From contig CAIIXF020000001.1 of assembly GCA_903813345.2 (NCBI GenBank), positions 5,957,098 to 6,017,097 on the forward strand: a DNA stretch of 60,000 nt, read 5' to 3'. Position numbers and translations under genes: made by a program. The notes under the pieces are model-generated. The model was not told the DNA's origin, searched no databases, and saw nothing but the letters and a program-made list of their open reading frames with translations. This DNA is from Owenia fusiformis (Eukaryota > Annelida > Polychaeta > Sabellida > Oweniidae). Every line of letters begins with the position of its first letter. Within the stretch, counting starts at the first letter, position 1. Shown piece after piece: positions 21,384 through 35,100 of this stretch.

Positions 21384-22149
21384 ATTATCCCGTTCCAGGA
21401 CTATAGTCCTGTACTGAGCGCATACATTTGCCTGTACGATTACAACTTGGGAGAATTATCTACGCCCCTTCCACTTAAGAAACCTACCTCAATGCATTCT
21501 AGAACTCAAAATGTAACTTCTAATATATTGGAACCGCCGATTGTCTGGGTAAGTTGGCAGAACGAGGTCTTTTTGTTTCTTATGGCTCTTTTGGTCGAAG
21601 TTCGATTAAGATGGCGAGTATAACGGAATTTCCCGAACTTTTCCGTAATAGCACGTACCGTACTTGGTATTTCGTTAAGTCACTTCCGTCTAAAATGGAT
21701 TTGTTTCCAGTAAGAGGGAATTTCGAAAATTTCGGACAATATTTTCAATATATACTGCCATGTCGACATCCTATGCTCTTAACTGTATACCGAATGGTTA
21801 AACAATGTTTCTTACCGGAAACAAATCCATTTAAACACGGAAGTGACGTAACGAAATACCAAGTTCGTGCTATTACGGAAAAGTTCGGGAAATTCCGTTA
21901 TAACCGCCATCTTAATCGAACTTCGACCAAAAGAGCCATAAGAAACAAAAAGACCTCGTTCTGTCAACTAACCCAGACAATCAGCGGTTCCAATATATTA
22001 GAAGTTACATTTTGAGTTCTAGAATGCACTGAGGTAGGTTTCTTAAGTGGAAGGGGCGTAGATAATTCTCACAAGTTGTAATCGTACAGGCAAATGTATG
22101 CGCTCAGTACAGGACTATACATGTAGTCCTGGAACGGGATAAGTGTAAC
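21377..22149. mobile_element. Foldback element 2, near-perfect 750-bp palindrome
   Basis: Flanked by GTGTAAC at 21377-21383 and 22143-22149. The arms, over 300 bases each, match almost base for base from TATCCCGTTCCAGGACTATA inwards to around 21750-21810. The outer 180 bases are shared with element 1. The 153-codon frame at 21554-22015 lies across the palindrome and is not a gene. There is no TIR superfamily hallmark I can name. Confidence 0.8.
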
Positions 22150-22725
22150 AGACTACGTGTAAGTGTTGCATGGCATAAGCTTGGAATCAGAATAAAGGCA
22201 ATAATAGATTGAGTTTACTTGTTGAACTAGTCTAAACCAAGTCAATTTTTTGCAAGCGGGTTTTAGAAATATCAGTTTACACGTTCCTGCGCGACAAACA
22301 CACAGACCCAAACACTTGAAACAGGAACAACTTTTTAATATTTACAAGTTGGGGACATAAATAAATGACAGGTGGATTTGCTGAAGTGAGGATTTCCCAT
22401 GTTAAAAATAAGAGAATTTACAAGAGGCCATACATCAGTGGATGAGATTATACAAAATGTAAAATATACAAATTTTAAGGGATATATATCTAGACAATAT
22501 TTGAAATTATGGGCTTTCAGACCACCATAATTAGGAAATGGTGATCGAAAATCGACCTGTCATTTATTTTTGTCCCCAACTGTATTGACTCACAAAAAAT
22601 CAGAAATTCACAATCAGATAAGATTTCCAAAACACCATCGGTTCATGGCTTATATATAGGTTCACCAGGTACTTCTTAAATACACTCCCTGTTTAACAAT
22701 AAAATCAGAATATTCAAAATCTTAC

Positions 22726-22790
22726 CTGTTTGAAGAAACAAGCCTTACTACTTTCTGCAATGAATTTTACGGTTTTATCAACAACTAGGC
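22726..22790 (-). other. Untranslated first exon of the CDCA3-like gene (3' border defined)
   Basis: TTTCTTCAAACAG|GTAAGATT on the minus strand gives a donor at 22726, matching the leader acceptor at 20266. The transcription start is estimated only; the exon probably starts within about 22,770-22,800. Confidence 0.55.
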
Positions 22791-23055
22791 CTGAATTTTA
22801 AAGTTCCCGCTTGAACCAATCAAATTGTAGATAACAAAATTATTTTTCAGTTGACATTGGAACACGAAATGTGATTGGCTCAAACTGTTTTAAATCAAAA
22901 AGTATTGTTTTGATCAAAACTGTAATAAACTTTGTGAATTTTAATAAATCTAAATTGATAATAGTTTTTAATGCGTTTTCTGAAAAAACACATAATTTTT
23001 GGCAACGGAAACAACAATATCTAAAATATATTTTGCATTGAGACTATTTTTCAAA
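22790..23055. promoter_or_regulatory. Bidirectional CDCA3-USP5 promoter
   Basis: About 265 bases separate the CDCA3 leader exon from the USP5 start codon. They contain TTCCCGC (22804-22810, E2F-like), CCAAT at 22815-22819 and inverted CCAAT boxes (ATTGG) at 22856-22860 and 22874-22878. Multiple CCAAT boxes with an E2F-like site are typical of cell-cycle promoters. No TATA box is evident for either gene. Confidence 0.6.
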
Positions 23056-23154
23056 ATGGCAGCCTCCTTGGAAAAATATTTGTCCAAAATTAAAGCTCCT
23101 TTGGGCGGTGAAAAAGTCTATAAAGATGAATGTGCATTTTCCTTCGATACGCCG
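23056..23154 (+). CDS. USP5 exon 1
   Basis: 33 codons, [15 protein letters not shown] to AFSFDTP, phase 0, donor CCG|GTAGGT. Intron 1 is 7.6 kb and filled with repeats. Confidence 0.9.
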
Positions 23155-26100
23155 GTAGGTTTATTTGACTTAATTCCATTACAAAGAGTGCATATTTGTC
23201 ATTCTGACGTCAAATGGACATTTCATTTCAGAATTATTTGAAATCATTTCAATCATTCTGTGTCTCTGAGGCTGAATCATTGAATAAAATAATCAATCAA
23301 TAAATAGAATATCATACAAAGTCTGAGTGGATCTAGTTCAACAAGTTAAACTCAATCTAGCTTTATTTATTGATCTAAATTTTAATTGGTGTTGGACCGA
23401 GTTTGTCCAGGCAATGTATTCATTAGTCCAACAACATTAGGCTAGACCTACATGTAGCCCGGGCCTCGTTTCTTATCTGACATGTGTTATGGCCCGGCTA
23501 GGTCTAACCTCCATGACCATTTTGCCTTTGATGCGTTAATTGAATCGTTCAGCAGGTTTCGACAAGCGGAACAAATTAAACCCTGAAAACATGGCAATAT
23601 TACACAAAGAATGTGATTCAAACATGCATACATACCTTATAAACACATAGACCCCGTCCCGTATCCCCCTTAGACCCTATTGATGCATAATTACGAAAAT
23701 ATTGGAGACAGGTTTGGAATATGACGAAAATGTCGGTCAGTTTCGGTAACATCGAAATTGCAAATCGTTTCAGGAATTAACCGTCATCACGGCACTGCAT
23801 TAACGAACAGTGGGTTTGCAAATAATAACTATTTTGCGTGTATACACGCGCTATATAAATTAATCAAAGATACCTGTTATCCTCAAAATTGATCTTTTTA
23901 TCCCGAGTAATCACGATAATAATTATCAATCTATTTGACAACAATTTCGTTTCGCTGGTAGTTTAATTTTACGATCCGGGACACTCAGACGAACAGACAC
24001 AATGACGGACATGCGGAAATGTCACTTTAGAGATTGGTAAGTGTAGCCTCATTTTACTCGTATAAATGAACATTTAACACAAAAATATTGTGTTAAATCG
24101 CTTGATGTTATGTGTTTTTATATTATTGTCAAGTATCAGTTGCACGTTATCGCGGAAAAATGGTTTCGATGGATTCAGAACTTGCATCAAAGGAAAGAAT
24201 AGTAAGGAGGTTAAACTCAATAACGGCCCCAAGAAAATTCCTAATAATAAAGAACGCCGTTATTGAGTTTAATGACGTTGAACTATGTATTCATCTGAGA
24301 TTAAATCTATAGTCTGTATCTAAGATTTGTCAAGACCAGAGACGCATGACCAAGCATAGAACATTTTTTTAAGTTGAGCTTCTGAAAAACTACGGATCTG
24401 TTGTTCTTGCTTTTTCTTGGAGTTCCTTACCTTAATCTCAGAAATTCTTGCACCACAACGTTGCACCCCTGCTTGGCTTCAAAATGGTACTCCATTTGTT
24501 GGGGTAAATCCAAAGTCAGCACTATCAATGGTATACTCCTAATAATGATATAATCCTAAAAGTTCGAAAGCTTTTTGCCATTTTGTTTCACAACTGCGGT
24601 ATGGTATAACTCCACCTTTTTTTTTATTCTACTTTATACCAGCATGTATTTATTAAAAGTTTGTGATTATTATACAATTCTCTCTTTGTATTGCATTCCT
24701 TTTTTTATATTTAAAATTTTTTTTATTTCAGATAATTCAAAAAAGATTACATAAATTTAAAAATTTGTTTACATAAGTTACCTGTTGCATTACATGATAA
24801 TATTTCTCTTGGAGAGCTCTAATTTAAAATTATAGTACAAGACTCCACCATTGTTTTGCCGTTTCACTACTTGCCACAATCAGCCTCACTGCCAGCATAT
24901 CAAACCAGGCCCATTTTCCATCAAACCTGGCCCAACTACTATCAGGTGGATGTCCTTCAAAAATCAAGTTGGCATGGTTACCAAAGCCTAATAGTTGCCA
25001 TGGCAACCGTAGAAATGGGGTAAAAAATGGGAGCAAAAAAGCACCCAAACCCACCATTTTTTTTATTAAAAAACTATATTTCAAATCAAAAACATATATA
25101 CAGTACAATTAATACATTTACATATAAAGGTTACATGTTGTAAAATGATTTTTCCCTATTATCTATCATTTTCAAAGTTTCCTGCTCATTCAGCAGATCA
25201 CATTTAAACATATGGATAGCTATTTTTATAATCACACTTTTAAAATATTTTTATTGTGCGAAATTTTCAATACCAAGTTTTTGTTTATCACTGAGACAAT
25301 TACAATCACAGGTGTTCCAAATATTTAAAACTTCTTTACACTTCACAAAATACATGAAATAGTGCATATCATCATCAATTTCATTATCACAATATTTACA
25401 TTTATCTGAATCTTGTATTTTACACTGTTTTAGATATTTGCCACTTGGATAAATTTTATGGATAATCCTCCATTGGATAATTTTGAGCTCATTATCTTTT
25501 GTACAATTAAAAAGTGTGTTCCACACATCCTTACTTATCAATGTATTATCATATTTAATATCACATTTTCTTGCCAAGACTAACTCTGATCGTATATACT
25601 TTGAATCTGATTTACATAATTCTCTATTTACAAATCTCAAGTTGTTATTATTCTCTTCATCTCCATACTTTGTAATTAACTCTTGTTTAACACATGCTTT
25701 TAAAATATTATACTGCAGCATGGTTTGTCAATTGCGCTGTACTTTTTGAACTATGACATTATATGAACATAACATTCCATCTTTAACAATATCATTTATA
25801 TAAATTACATCATTTTCAATCCAATGTTTAAAAAATAATGATCCCAAACCATGGTGGGTCACGTGCATTATCTCATGGAAATGGGCATACCAGTGCAAAG
25901 ATCTTTGTTCCGTGATAAAGGAAAGCTATCTAACATTGTCTGAAGAGCATTCTAATTCTACTTTTAACATGGCGACCTGGACAACATATAGCCATTTGGG
26001 CGATAATAGGTGATTCTAAGTGAAAATGAGTGCTTTTTTCGTAGCTTTACTTTGACCAAGGCTTGCAAAAAATTGAAGTGATAAACCTTCCCCCAATTTT

Positions 26101-29100
26101 TGATATTTTTGTTGTCTAGAAGTGTTCTAGATGATATCAAAGTTTAAGAAAATTTGTATGTCTCGAAATATTTTGAAAATAAGTGCCATTATGGCGGGTC
26201 TGGGTGTTTTTTGCTCTCATTTTTACCCATTTCCACGGTTGCCATGGTAACTCATACCTGCCAACCTACCGTATTTTTACCGGCATCTACCATAAAATAT
26301 TCGTTTTTCGGTAGAAAAACACAAATACCGTAAAAATTACTGTTTTTTCCTGTAAACACGACCGTAAAAAATCTACTGTAATTTTACCAAAATCTACCGT
26401 AAAATATTTTATTATAATTCGATTTTTTCCATAAGAACAGCCTAAAAATATACCGTAAATATTTGAAAACTACAATATATCTGCTGGAATTTAAAGTATT
26501 CTTGTTCAAACTACAGTAAAATCTACCGTAATTATCATGAAATTCTGAAAAATTGAATTCTTCTCGTATTGCCCTTGTAAAATTCCATTACCAACCCAAA
26601 AATAAATAGGTGCCGGCAGGTCTTTGATGGTGGTTATTGCGTACTTAGTAAGTAACTAAGTAAGCTGGCGTGTAATCAGTCAACACACTGGGGAATATCA
26701 CGATGCAAAAACAGTGTTCAACTGTGTATCACAGGAAGAGTAATCATGATTAATTTGTAAAATGCTACATTGTAGCAATGGTATGAGTATGATGTCACAA
26801 TACACTGGGGCCTAACTGGCGTAAAGGGGAGAAAAAGGGCAGATTTTCCACATGGGGACCACATTTGACTCAAAATATTTGCATTTAGCAACATACATTT
26901 CAGTACATTCTGTGTAATACTTGAAAGGCATTGCTATAATGATTTACAAAATGAGATAATCTCGGGGATTTTGCATCTAAATTTTTTGCATGAGATGTCT
27001 GAAGTGCATGACCCAATTTTAGGTCATTTTGGCCAGTTTTTAGAGACTCAGCCCTCACCTATTTCCCCAAATATGACTAGATTTTGTAGAAAATGTGTTA
27101 AAAGTTTGAAAATCCAGCTGTTTTGAGCATGAAATAACTCAATTGTTTGAAAAAATGCTGAATGAGCATAAATTATCATGGTAAAATTTTTCCATTTTTG
27201 GATATTAAGGTGTTACTACTGTAAATACCACTTCCGGGTAGGACAGTGTTTTTTAATACTTAAAAACGAAGCCATGCCAACTTCAATGGTGTGCATAGTA
27301 GGTTTAAGGTGCCATGGAAGTTAACAGTTAACGAAACAGGAAGTGAAATTTTTTTTTGCATTTTTAGACATTTTTTGAACAAAGATAACAGAGTTCTGGT
27401 TTGACCTCCAGTCAATTTAACTATTTCCACATATCATCACACTACTATACCTTGCATTTGGTGTTCATGAGCAACCCATTTGGCTTATTAGTAATGATTA
27501 TGTATTTGTTTTTATTTGTCTGTTCCTTATGAATGGTTTATCGGTTGAAAATTAGATGCTAGTAAGGCACTTTCAAAAATATATTAAACAATTCAATTAG
27601 ACAAACAAAGTATCTTATGCATTTCTAGGTGTTAGGTATAGTAGTGTGATCATTTACATTACCAGGATCACAATGTGCATGGTCAGAATGACCCTAAACA
27701 TGATGAAATAACCTTTTTAGCCCTTTGAAAGTGTGACTGAAAAAAAGCTAAAAGTAGGAGCTAGGGAAGGTCACTGAACAGAATCTTTTGAATTTTTCAG
27801 AAAACGTGCCCAATATAATGCTCTAACTGATACAATCTTTGAAATTTTAGAAAATGTTCTTAAACAAAAATGGCGGTCCTAAAAAGGAAAATAGATTGCT
27901 TTTCAAATCAGTTTTTTTCAATTTTTTTCTTTTTCTATGAATGATATCAAATTTTCAAAGATTGTATCATTAGAGCAATACATTGGACACATTTACTGGA
28001 AAAATCACAAGATTCTGTTCATTGACCTTTCCTGAGCACCTACTTTTAGCTATTTTTCAGTCACATTTTCATAGGGCGGAAAAGGTTACTTCATCATGTT
28101 TAGGGTCATTCTGACCATGAACATTGTGATCCTGGACCTGTAAATGGTATTTGGAACTAGTTGAATTGACTGGAGGTCAAAACAGAACTCTGTTATCTTT
28201 GTTCAAAAAATGTCTAAAAATACAAAAAAAAATTGTCAATTCCTGTTTTGTCATTTCCTGTTAACTTCCATGGCACTTTAAGTATATGCATTGTGGCCAT
28301 TTGAGGTATGTATGTAAAGCTGAGGCCAATTACTTTCTTAATGTGCCATTTTAGAAAGAAATCGCCAAAATATAGTGCCGTAAACTGGAACTACTTTATT
28401 CGTTAATTTTCATCGGTGAAGCAGGGATTTTACCTAAAAATGAGTCCCTATGTTGGCGTAGTGATATTTAAAAATCGAGACGCAAACCCAATGTTAAATG
28501 TATGGTCAAGATGAAGGTTATGTATAGGGGAACGCAGAAATATAGTTATTGTATGGGCTAATTCGTTCCCAAACTTGAATTTTGTGATTTTTTCAATATT
28601 TTTCAATGATTTACCGTAGTGACACCTAAATGGAAATATAAACACTTCTGGTAAATATTCGGTTCAAGTGCGAATTTGGACAAACTTTTGCAAGTTTGAC
28701 CAGGAAATCACCTTTCATTTGGTATGTTAGTAACGTTTTTGATCGTATTGGGTATGTAAGAATCATATACATGTCGAGTTATTAGCATAAATGTCACAGT
28801 TTGAAGGATAAATGGAAATATAACACTTCCGGGAAATATTGTCACAAAAGCCTTTTGGACTTTTAGTCTCTATATACCTTAGAATATACCATTGATAGTG
28901 CTGACTGTGGGTAAATCATAATATTTCCATCAAATTATTGAATTGATTTCTTGAAGCGATCTTCAAATTTTGCAAATTGTTCACTGAACCATAGGCTTTC
29001 AATGTGAGGAACTGCCCGGGTTATTGACTTTTCCGTGCTTTCCAAGCCACACACTATCATCTCGCTGAAAACATTACACAACATATATCCATGTAATGAG

Positions 29101-32100
29101 ATTTTAAATCATCTAGAATTAGAGATAGTTCATTTTGTGAGAATTGCAATGTAATTGACAATGTTAAACATAATTTTTATGAGTGTACAAAAATAAGGGA
29201 TATATGGAAATTTTTTGATAATATCATTTTGAACAAATTATAGGAATAAATAAGTATAAGAATTATAAAGAAGTCCATTGTTCTCAAACTGTGACGTCAT
29301 TATATCCATGGTTATAACAATTGATTTAGGAATTTGTAACTTTTCGAAGTTTCTGTTAATGACCCCCAGGAGGGCAATACAAATTTTCAATATAGACAAA
29401 ACTGGAAGTATAGATGCTTATTTTGAAAAAGAAAAACTGTACAGAAATTAAACAATGTAATTAGGCCTATGTATAATGTATAATTGTATATGTTTTATTC
29501 TTGAAATATAGTTTTTACAAAAAAAAAATCATCTCGCGGAAGTCTCATATGCTTTGAGAAGTCCATTTGAAAAAAATATTTTAACAAATCGTGACTTTTC
29601 AGTCCAATTACCGCAATTATATCGTGTTCAACAACTAATATCTAAGTCTAACCATTGGTTGCTAGTTGAAAGCCCTTGGTTTAACAATTAATCATTTAAG
29701 ATCATATTGGGACAAACATATTTCACACAATAACTGGAGATCAAAAGGGAATAAACTCCAAACTAGCGCTGGGTTCTAAATTAAATTTTTTCTCAAGTTC
29801 ATGAATTCTAATATGGGACGATCCACACCCTTAATGAGGGGAGCCCGGCCTATGTATTCATGCACCATCAATTTTGGATCGATTTTCAAAACTATAATTT
29901 TATACAGTGGATGCAGCACCCACCTGAGATTTTAAAAACAGGCTTGCACCCATCAGAGATTATGCTCCCACTTGCAATTAGAAAAATCATGTAAAATGGG
30001 CATATTTTGTCTTGATCAACTTTGGACTAAATTGTGAGAATTTTGCACCCACTTGAGAAAAAATCCTGGAGAGAACACTAGTAGAATGAGGCTTTTCTTT
30101 TCAATTTCTGAAATGCATTTGTTCATCTGTGGGTCACTAAAACAAAACTTTGCCTCGAATCAAAATTGTTATCTAATGATAATCATTATCGCCATCACTT
30201 GGTTTATTTCTGACACAATTTGCCATTTCAACATTACGGGAACCTGAACCAACTTTTTCCAAAGTTGTCTCTAATATTTTCGAAATTGTACATTATCAAG
30301 GACACAGGGGGAGGGGATATGGGATGATGTGTTTTTATTCATAAGGTATGTATGCTTACTTTGATCACATTATTTAAGGAGTAACATCACAAAATCATGA
30401 ATTAATTATAAGCGCTGGCCGAAGATGAGCTACCATTCAATTTTCCACATACTTGGCGGAATATACATGGACATCAAACCTAGTCGGGGCCACATATGTC
30501 TGATAAGAAATAAGGCCCAGACTAGGTTTAAATTGTTGAACTAAGTCTGAATCAGTTAAACTGCTTCATAATAACCAGGTTATTGATGTATATGTATAAG
30601 TGTATTTTTGGGCTCACACAGTGAGCCTATTGGATCGACTAGTTCGAGTTTACACACCCCGTGGATTGCAACCCAGAGATTCTACTTGCATTTAAACTTG
30701 CCAAATTATAAGGACTTAAATCATTTGCAGGGATGTGAAACAGGTCTGTATGTGTGTATGAGTACATTCATTGGTGTGGGGAAGAAACATGTTGAACGCT
30801 TTTCAAGACAAACAGGCAACAATGTCTTCTTGCATATGAGACGGATCAAGAAAGAAGTAAGTAAAACTCAGTAACTGCTACCTGTATTTTAATTTACATA
30901 TTGTAATTTCACCACCAATAGTGTTTACATATTGTTATGGTCTCCATTTTTGTGACGGCGGTTCGGGTTGGCGGGTGGTGGTTCAGGTGGTTAACATCTG
31001 GTGTTTGTAACAAATTCTTAAAACTTCAAATAACTTAACAAATACGGTTTAGACTGACTTCAATTTTTTTCAAAATCATCTAAAAGTTCTTAGAAGTTCA
31101 AATCTGACTTTAGATTCCACCTTTAATCAAATGACTTTCTCAAGGTCAAAAAAGTATTTTTCAACTTGCTTTAAATTAACCTTTTTTCAAAATCATCTAC
31201 AAGTTCTCGAAAGTTCAAATCTGACCTTAGATTTGAGATTTGACCTTCAATGACCCTCTCAAGGTATAAAAAAGTCAAAAGGTCTTTTTCAACTTGCTTC
31301 AAATTGATCAAACCTTTTTTCAAAATCACCTACAAGTTCTCAGAATTTCAAATCTGACTTAAGATTTGAGATTTGACCTTCAATGATCTTCGCAAGGTCG
31401 AAAAAGGTCAAAAAGGTATTTTTTCAACTTGCTTCAAACTGACAATTTTTTTCTAATCCTTTTCTTGAAAGGACACATGTGTTCTGACTATGTATCAAAG
31501 TTTCAAAATTATCCAAAGAGAGATTCAGTCAGAATGACTAAACTCAGATCTTGGAAATGGAAAATGAAAATTATGTTGAATCATTTGAAATAACATTTCC
31601 TTTCCAGAAATACAGAATTTCCTTTCCAGTGGTGGCATATTTGCATGATTTTGCTCAACGTGCCTAATATTTGTTTTGATAAATCAAATTGAAGCCATTG
31701 TCCCATCCTATACACTGTAACTAATATTTGTGTTTGGTTTTAGATTCCAAAACAGGAAGATGACCCACCAGCCAAGAAACCTACCAAGCTAGCAATTGGT
31801 AAGTTAAGAGAAGAATCTGAGACAGCAAGCTGATTATCCAAAAGGTCTCTAGAAACAACGAGCTTTTAGACAGGCATTAAGCCATGCTTTTAAGATATCT
31901 CTAAGGTGGGGATATCATGCACTTTGTGTTCTCTTTTGAGATATTACATTTGAGAATGTAATGTTATAAACAACTGCTTGCTCCTGCACATGTATCTCCA
32001 ATTCTTAATTTAATTCGCTTTAATGAACATTTAATAGATACAAAGACAGATACGAAAAAAAATTAATGTCAGCATCACTGTCATTTGTAACGGTTTGAAA

Positions 32101-35100
32101 TTGACATTGTTCTTTTAATATGAAAGTGTTGATGACATGTATGCCATAGGGGATAAAACACTTAACATTATACAAATTACAATTCACTTTTCTGCCTTTA
32201 TGGCACATATCTTGTAATTTCCATTTTTGCATCTGTAGCAGTTATCTCGAGCCAAGAGATGGTCATCTCACATGAATGCTATCTGTACAAAAATTTCCTA
32301 CTTGATCATGACTTCTCTACAAGACTAGACATAGACTGACTTTAAATGCAATGACCACTATCTATTACTCCATGATTTATTCCTACTTAAGCTATTGTAA
32401 CCTTTTATGGAGAAATGCCATAAAAACTCTTATTCAAAAATTGTTTGTTCTGGAAAAGAAATTCTTAAGAGCTATCACTTATTCTGATCGTCTAGCTCCT
32501 TCAGGACCTCTCTTTTCAAAACTGAAAATATTGAATATATTTGACATCAATAAACTACAAACCGCTAGCTTTGTTCAGAAAACTGTTTCAGAATCACCAG
32601 AATTTCCTTTTCAAAAGTTCAAACATTTATTTGTTCCAGGAACAGCAATTCATAATCATGACACAAGAATTAATAAGAATTTAACTGTAAAAAAATCCAG
32701 AACAGAAATTGGAAGAAAATCAAATGAAACAAGGGGCCCATAACTTTACAATACTCTTTCACTTGATCTCAAAAAATCTAAACATATCAAATCATTTGAA
32801 CGAAAGTTAAAGTTTGATTTGCTAAGTCATTATTAGATGTTCTTTGAAAAATGCTTTCTTCTCATTACATGTACTCGTATTTTATATTATGATGCATTTC
32901 ATGCTTTGTCATTTTTTTGTTTCCATATAACCGGACTGTTAATTTAATAAATGATATATTGTATGTTAAACATGGAACTTATACACCCCTCGGGGTGTCT
33001 TTTCATGTTAATGTAAGATACTGTATCTGAAACATTTGAAATAAAGTGAAGTGAATTGAAATTGAATTACATATGTACAAAATGTCCATGCTGCAATTGA
33101 AGGTGTTGAAGGTGGCTTTGATGTTGATGACAAGAAGTATACAGTAGAAGAGGTGAACTCTATTGTTGTTCTACCAGAATGGACAGTCATACCACTACCT
33201 ACCACAGACATACCAATGATGGTGAGTCATTTGGGTGACCCTGATAAATGCAATCCTCTGATATTGGAACTACTTTTTGTATTATGGTGGAGCTTTTTGA
33301 GTAAATTAAGAGTTCTCCATGCGTGGACCAGTTGTGTGCTTTTATTGCATTAGTCCACTCCGCATGAGGATTAGAGTGTGAATCCAGAGGAAAATTATGG
33401 GACATCATTTTTCATGTTACTTTAAGTTTTTTTACATATTTTTATGAATGAGAGTATGCTTATGCGGCAACATGATTTGTAAAAAAATCTAAGTGATTAA
33501 TGCTAAATAGACCATTATTTCACAAATGGAATTACACAAATTCAAGAAAATTCCTCCAAAATAGTAAATGTTATTTGAAAATTAGACATGCATTTTTGGG
33601 CCACCCCTTATCTGTCAAAGATACACCCATAAATACAATTTTAACACATGAGATTCTAGATATTTTTTTATGAAGTCCTATTATTATGAAAAGCTCAGTT
33701 AAAATCATTATTCTCTTTATGAATAAGCCAATGTAAGTTCTAGTTTTGCATAAATATTTTGTGACTTCAAATCAAATGTAGTCTTCACCATCTTATGCAT
33801 TCTGAATTATGCATTGATATTATGATATGTTTTAGGTTTGTAAACATCAAATAATGAATCTATTTAATGTTTTAGGCACAGCTGTCAAGTGCAGCTATTA
33901 TTGCAGCTGAGTCTGCAGCTAAGGCTGAAGAGGCTGCAGCCATGGCAGACACTTGGGAGGGAGAAAAGAGGGTCATCTCGAGGTGTGTATAATGAAATAT
34001 ATTGGTCCCGGAAAGGAGTAACCAGCAAGTATTTTGTAGCTAAATATGTATACACTGAGTTTTCGTGTTTTAAGGAATGGTCTCATGAAGTGTTCATGGT
34101 CTGGTGTAAGATGATGCCACATGTCATCGTTCCATCGTATTACCATTTGCCTTAATAGTCAAAACTTAAGTTTGCTTATAATATACTGTAGATTTGTGGA
34201 TTCTTAGCACCAAGTGTTCAATCAGTAGTGACCTTAAGATACATGTTTGACCTTTCAAAGTACTAGTATTTTCTTTGATTCTCTCTTTGTTCCACCTGTC
34301 TAGGCATGCTGCAAACTTGCTTCAACTCGACAATGGTGTTAAGATTCCACCAAAGGGCTGGGTTTGTTCACGTTGTGAGCTGACTACTAATCTATGGGTG
34401 AACCTGACTGATGGTACCATCTTGTGTGGCAGAAAGTTCTGGGATGGCAGTGGGGGCAATAACCATGCAGTTGAACATTACAACGAGACCAAGTACCCCC
34501 TGGCTGTCAAGTTGGGTACAATCAACCCAGATGGAGCAGGTATATAACATATATATGATTAACCATTTACAACATACTGTAAAACGGGTATTGTTAGCGA
34601 GGGGTAATTGTTAGCGATTGTTAGCGATCGCTATAGAAACTACATGAATACTAGTATTTAACCTTTAGCGTGCTGCCGGCGGACTCGTCCGCCGAGACTA
34701 AAATGTCTCTCACAACTGCCGGCGGACCCGTACGCCCGATTTCAAACTTTTAAAAACTTTACTTTTTCGCGCCATTCGTATTGTCCAATTAGATTGCCCG
34801 ATTTATTCAGTGCCTAACATGACTTCCTGTTGACCTAGAAATGGCGATATTTCTAAAAATAATTCTCAATTCAACAATTTAAACAGTGTTTTAGTCGTTT
34901 TTAGTGAACGAATCGTACAAAATGGTGGACAAATACGATCACAACGAAAATGTGGAGGAAATGGATTACGATTTCGAGCTCTTTAGGCTCTTGGAAGCCG
35001 ATAACGGTCATCGAAAATAGAAACTAGAATATTTTCTGAATTGAAAAATTGAACATTCGATCGCTGCAAATTCAGATTTGGATTCTGACCAGACGAAGAG

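Noticed and set aside
21554-22015. 153-codon plus-strand ORF
   Set aside because: It spans the centre of a near-perfect palindrome, so both halves are inverse copies of each other; frame openness is a by-product of the foldback.
24830-25108. 92-codon minus-strand ORF
   Set aside because: It lies over the X-box repeat and the LINE tail; a close copy at 26.2 kb does not keep the frame.
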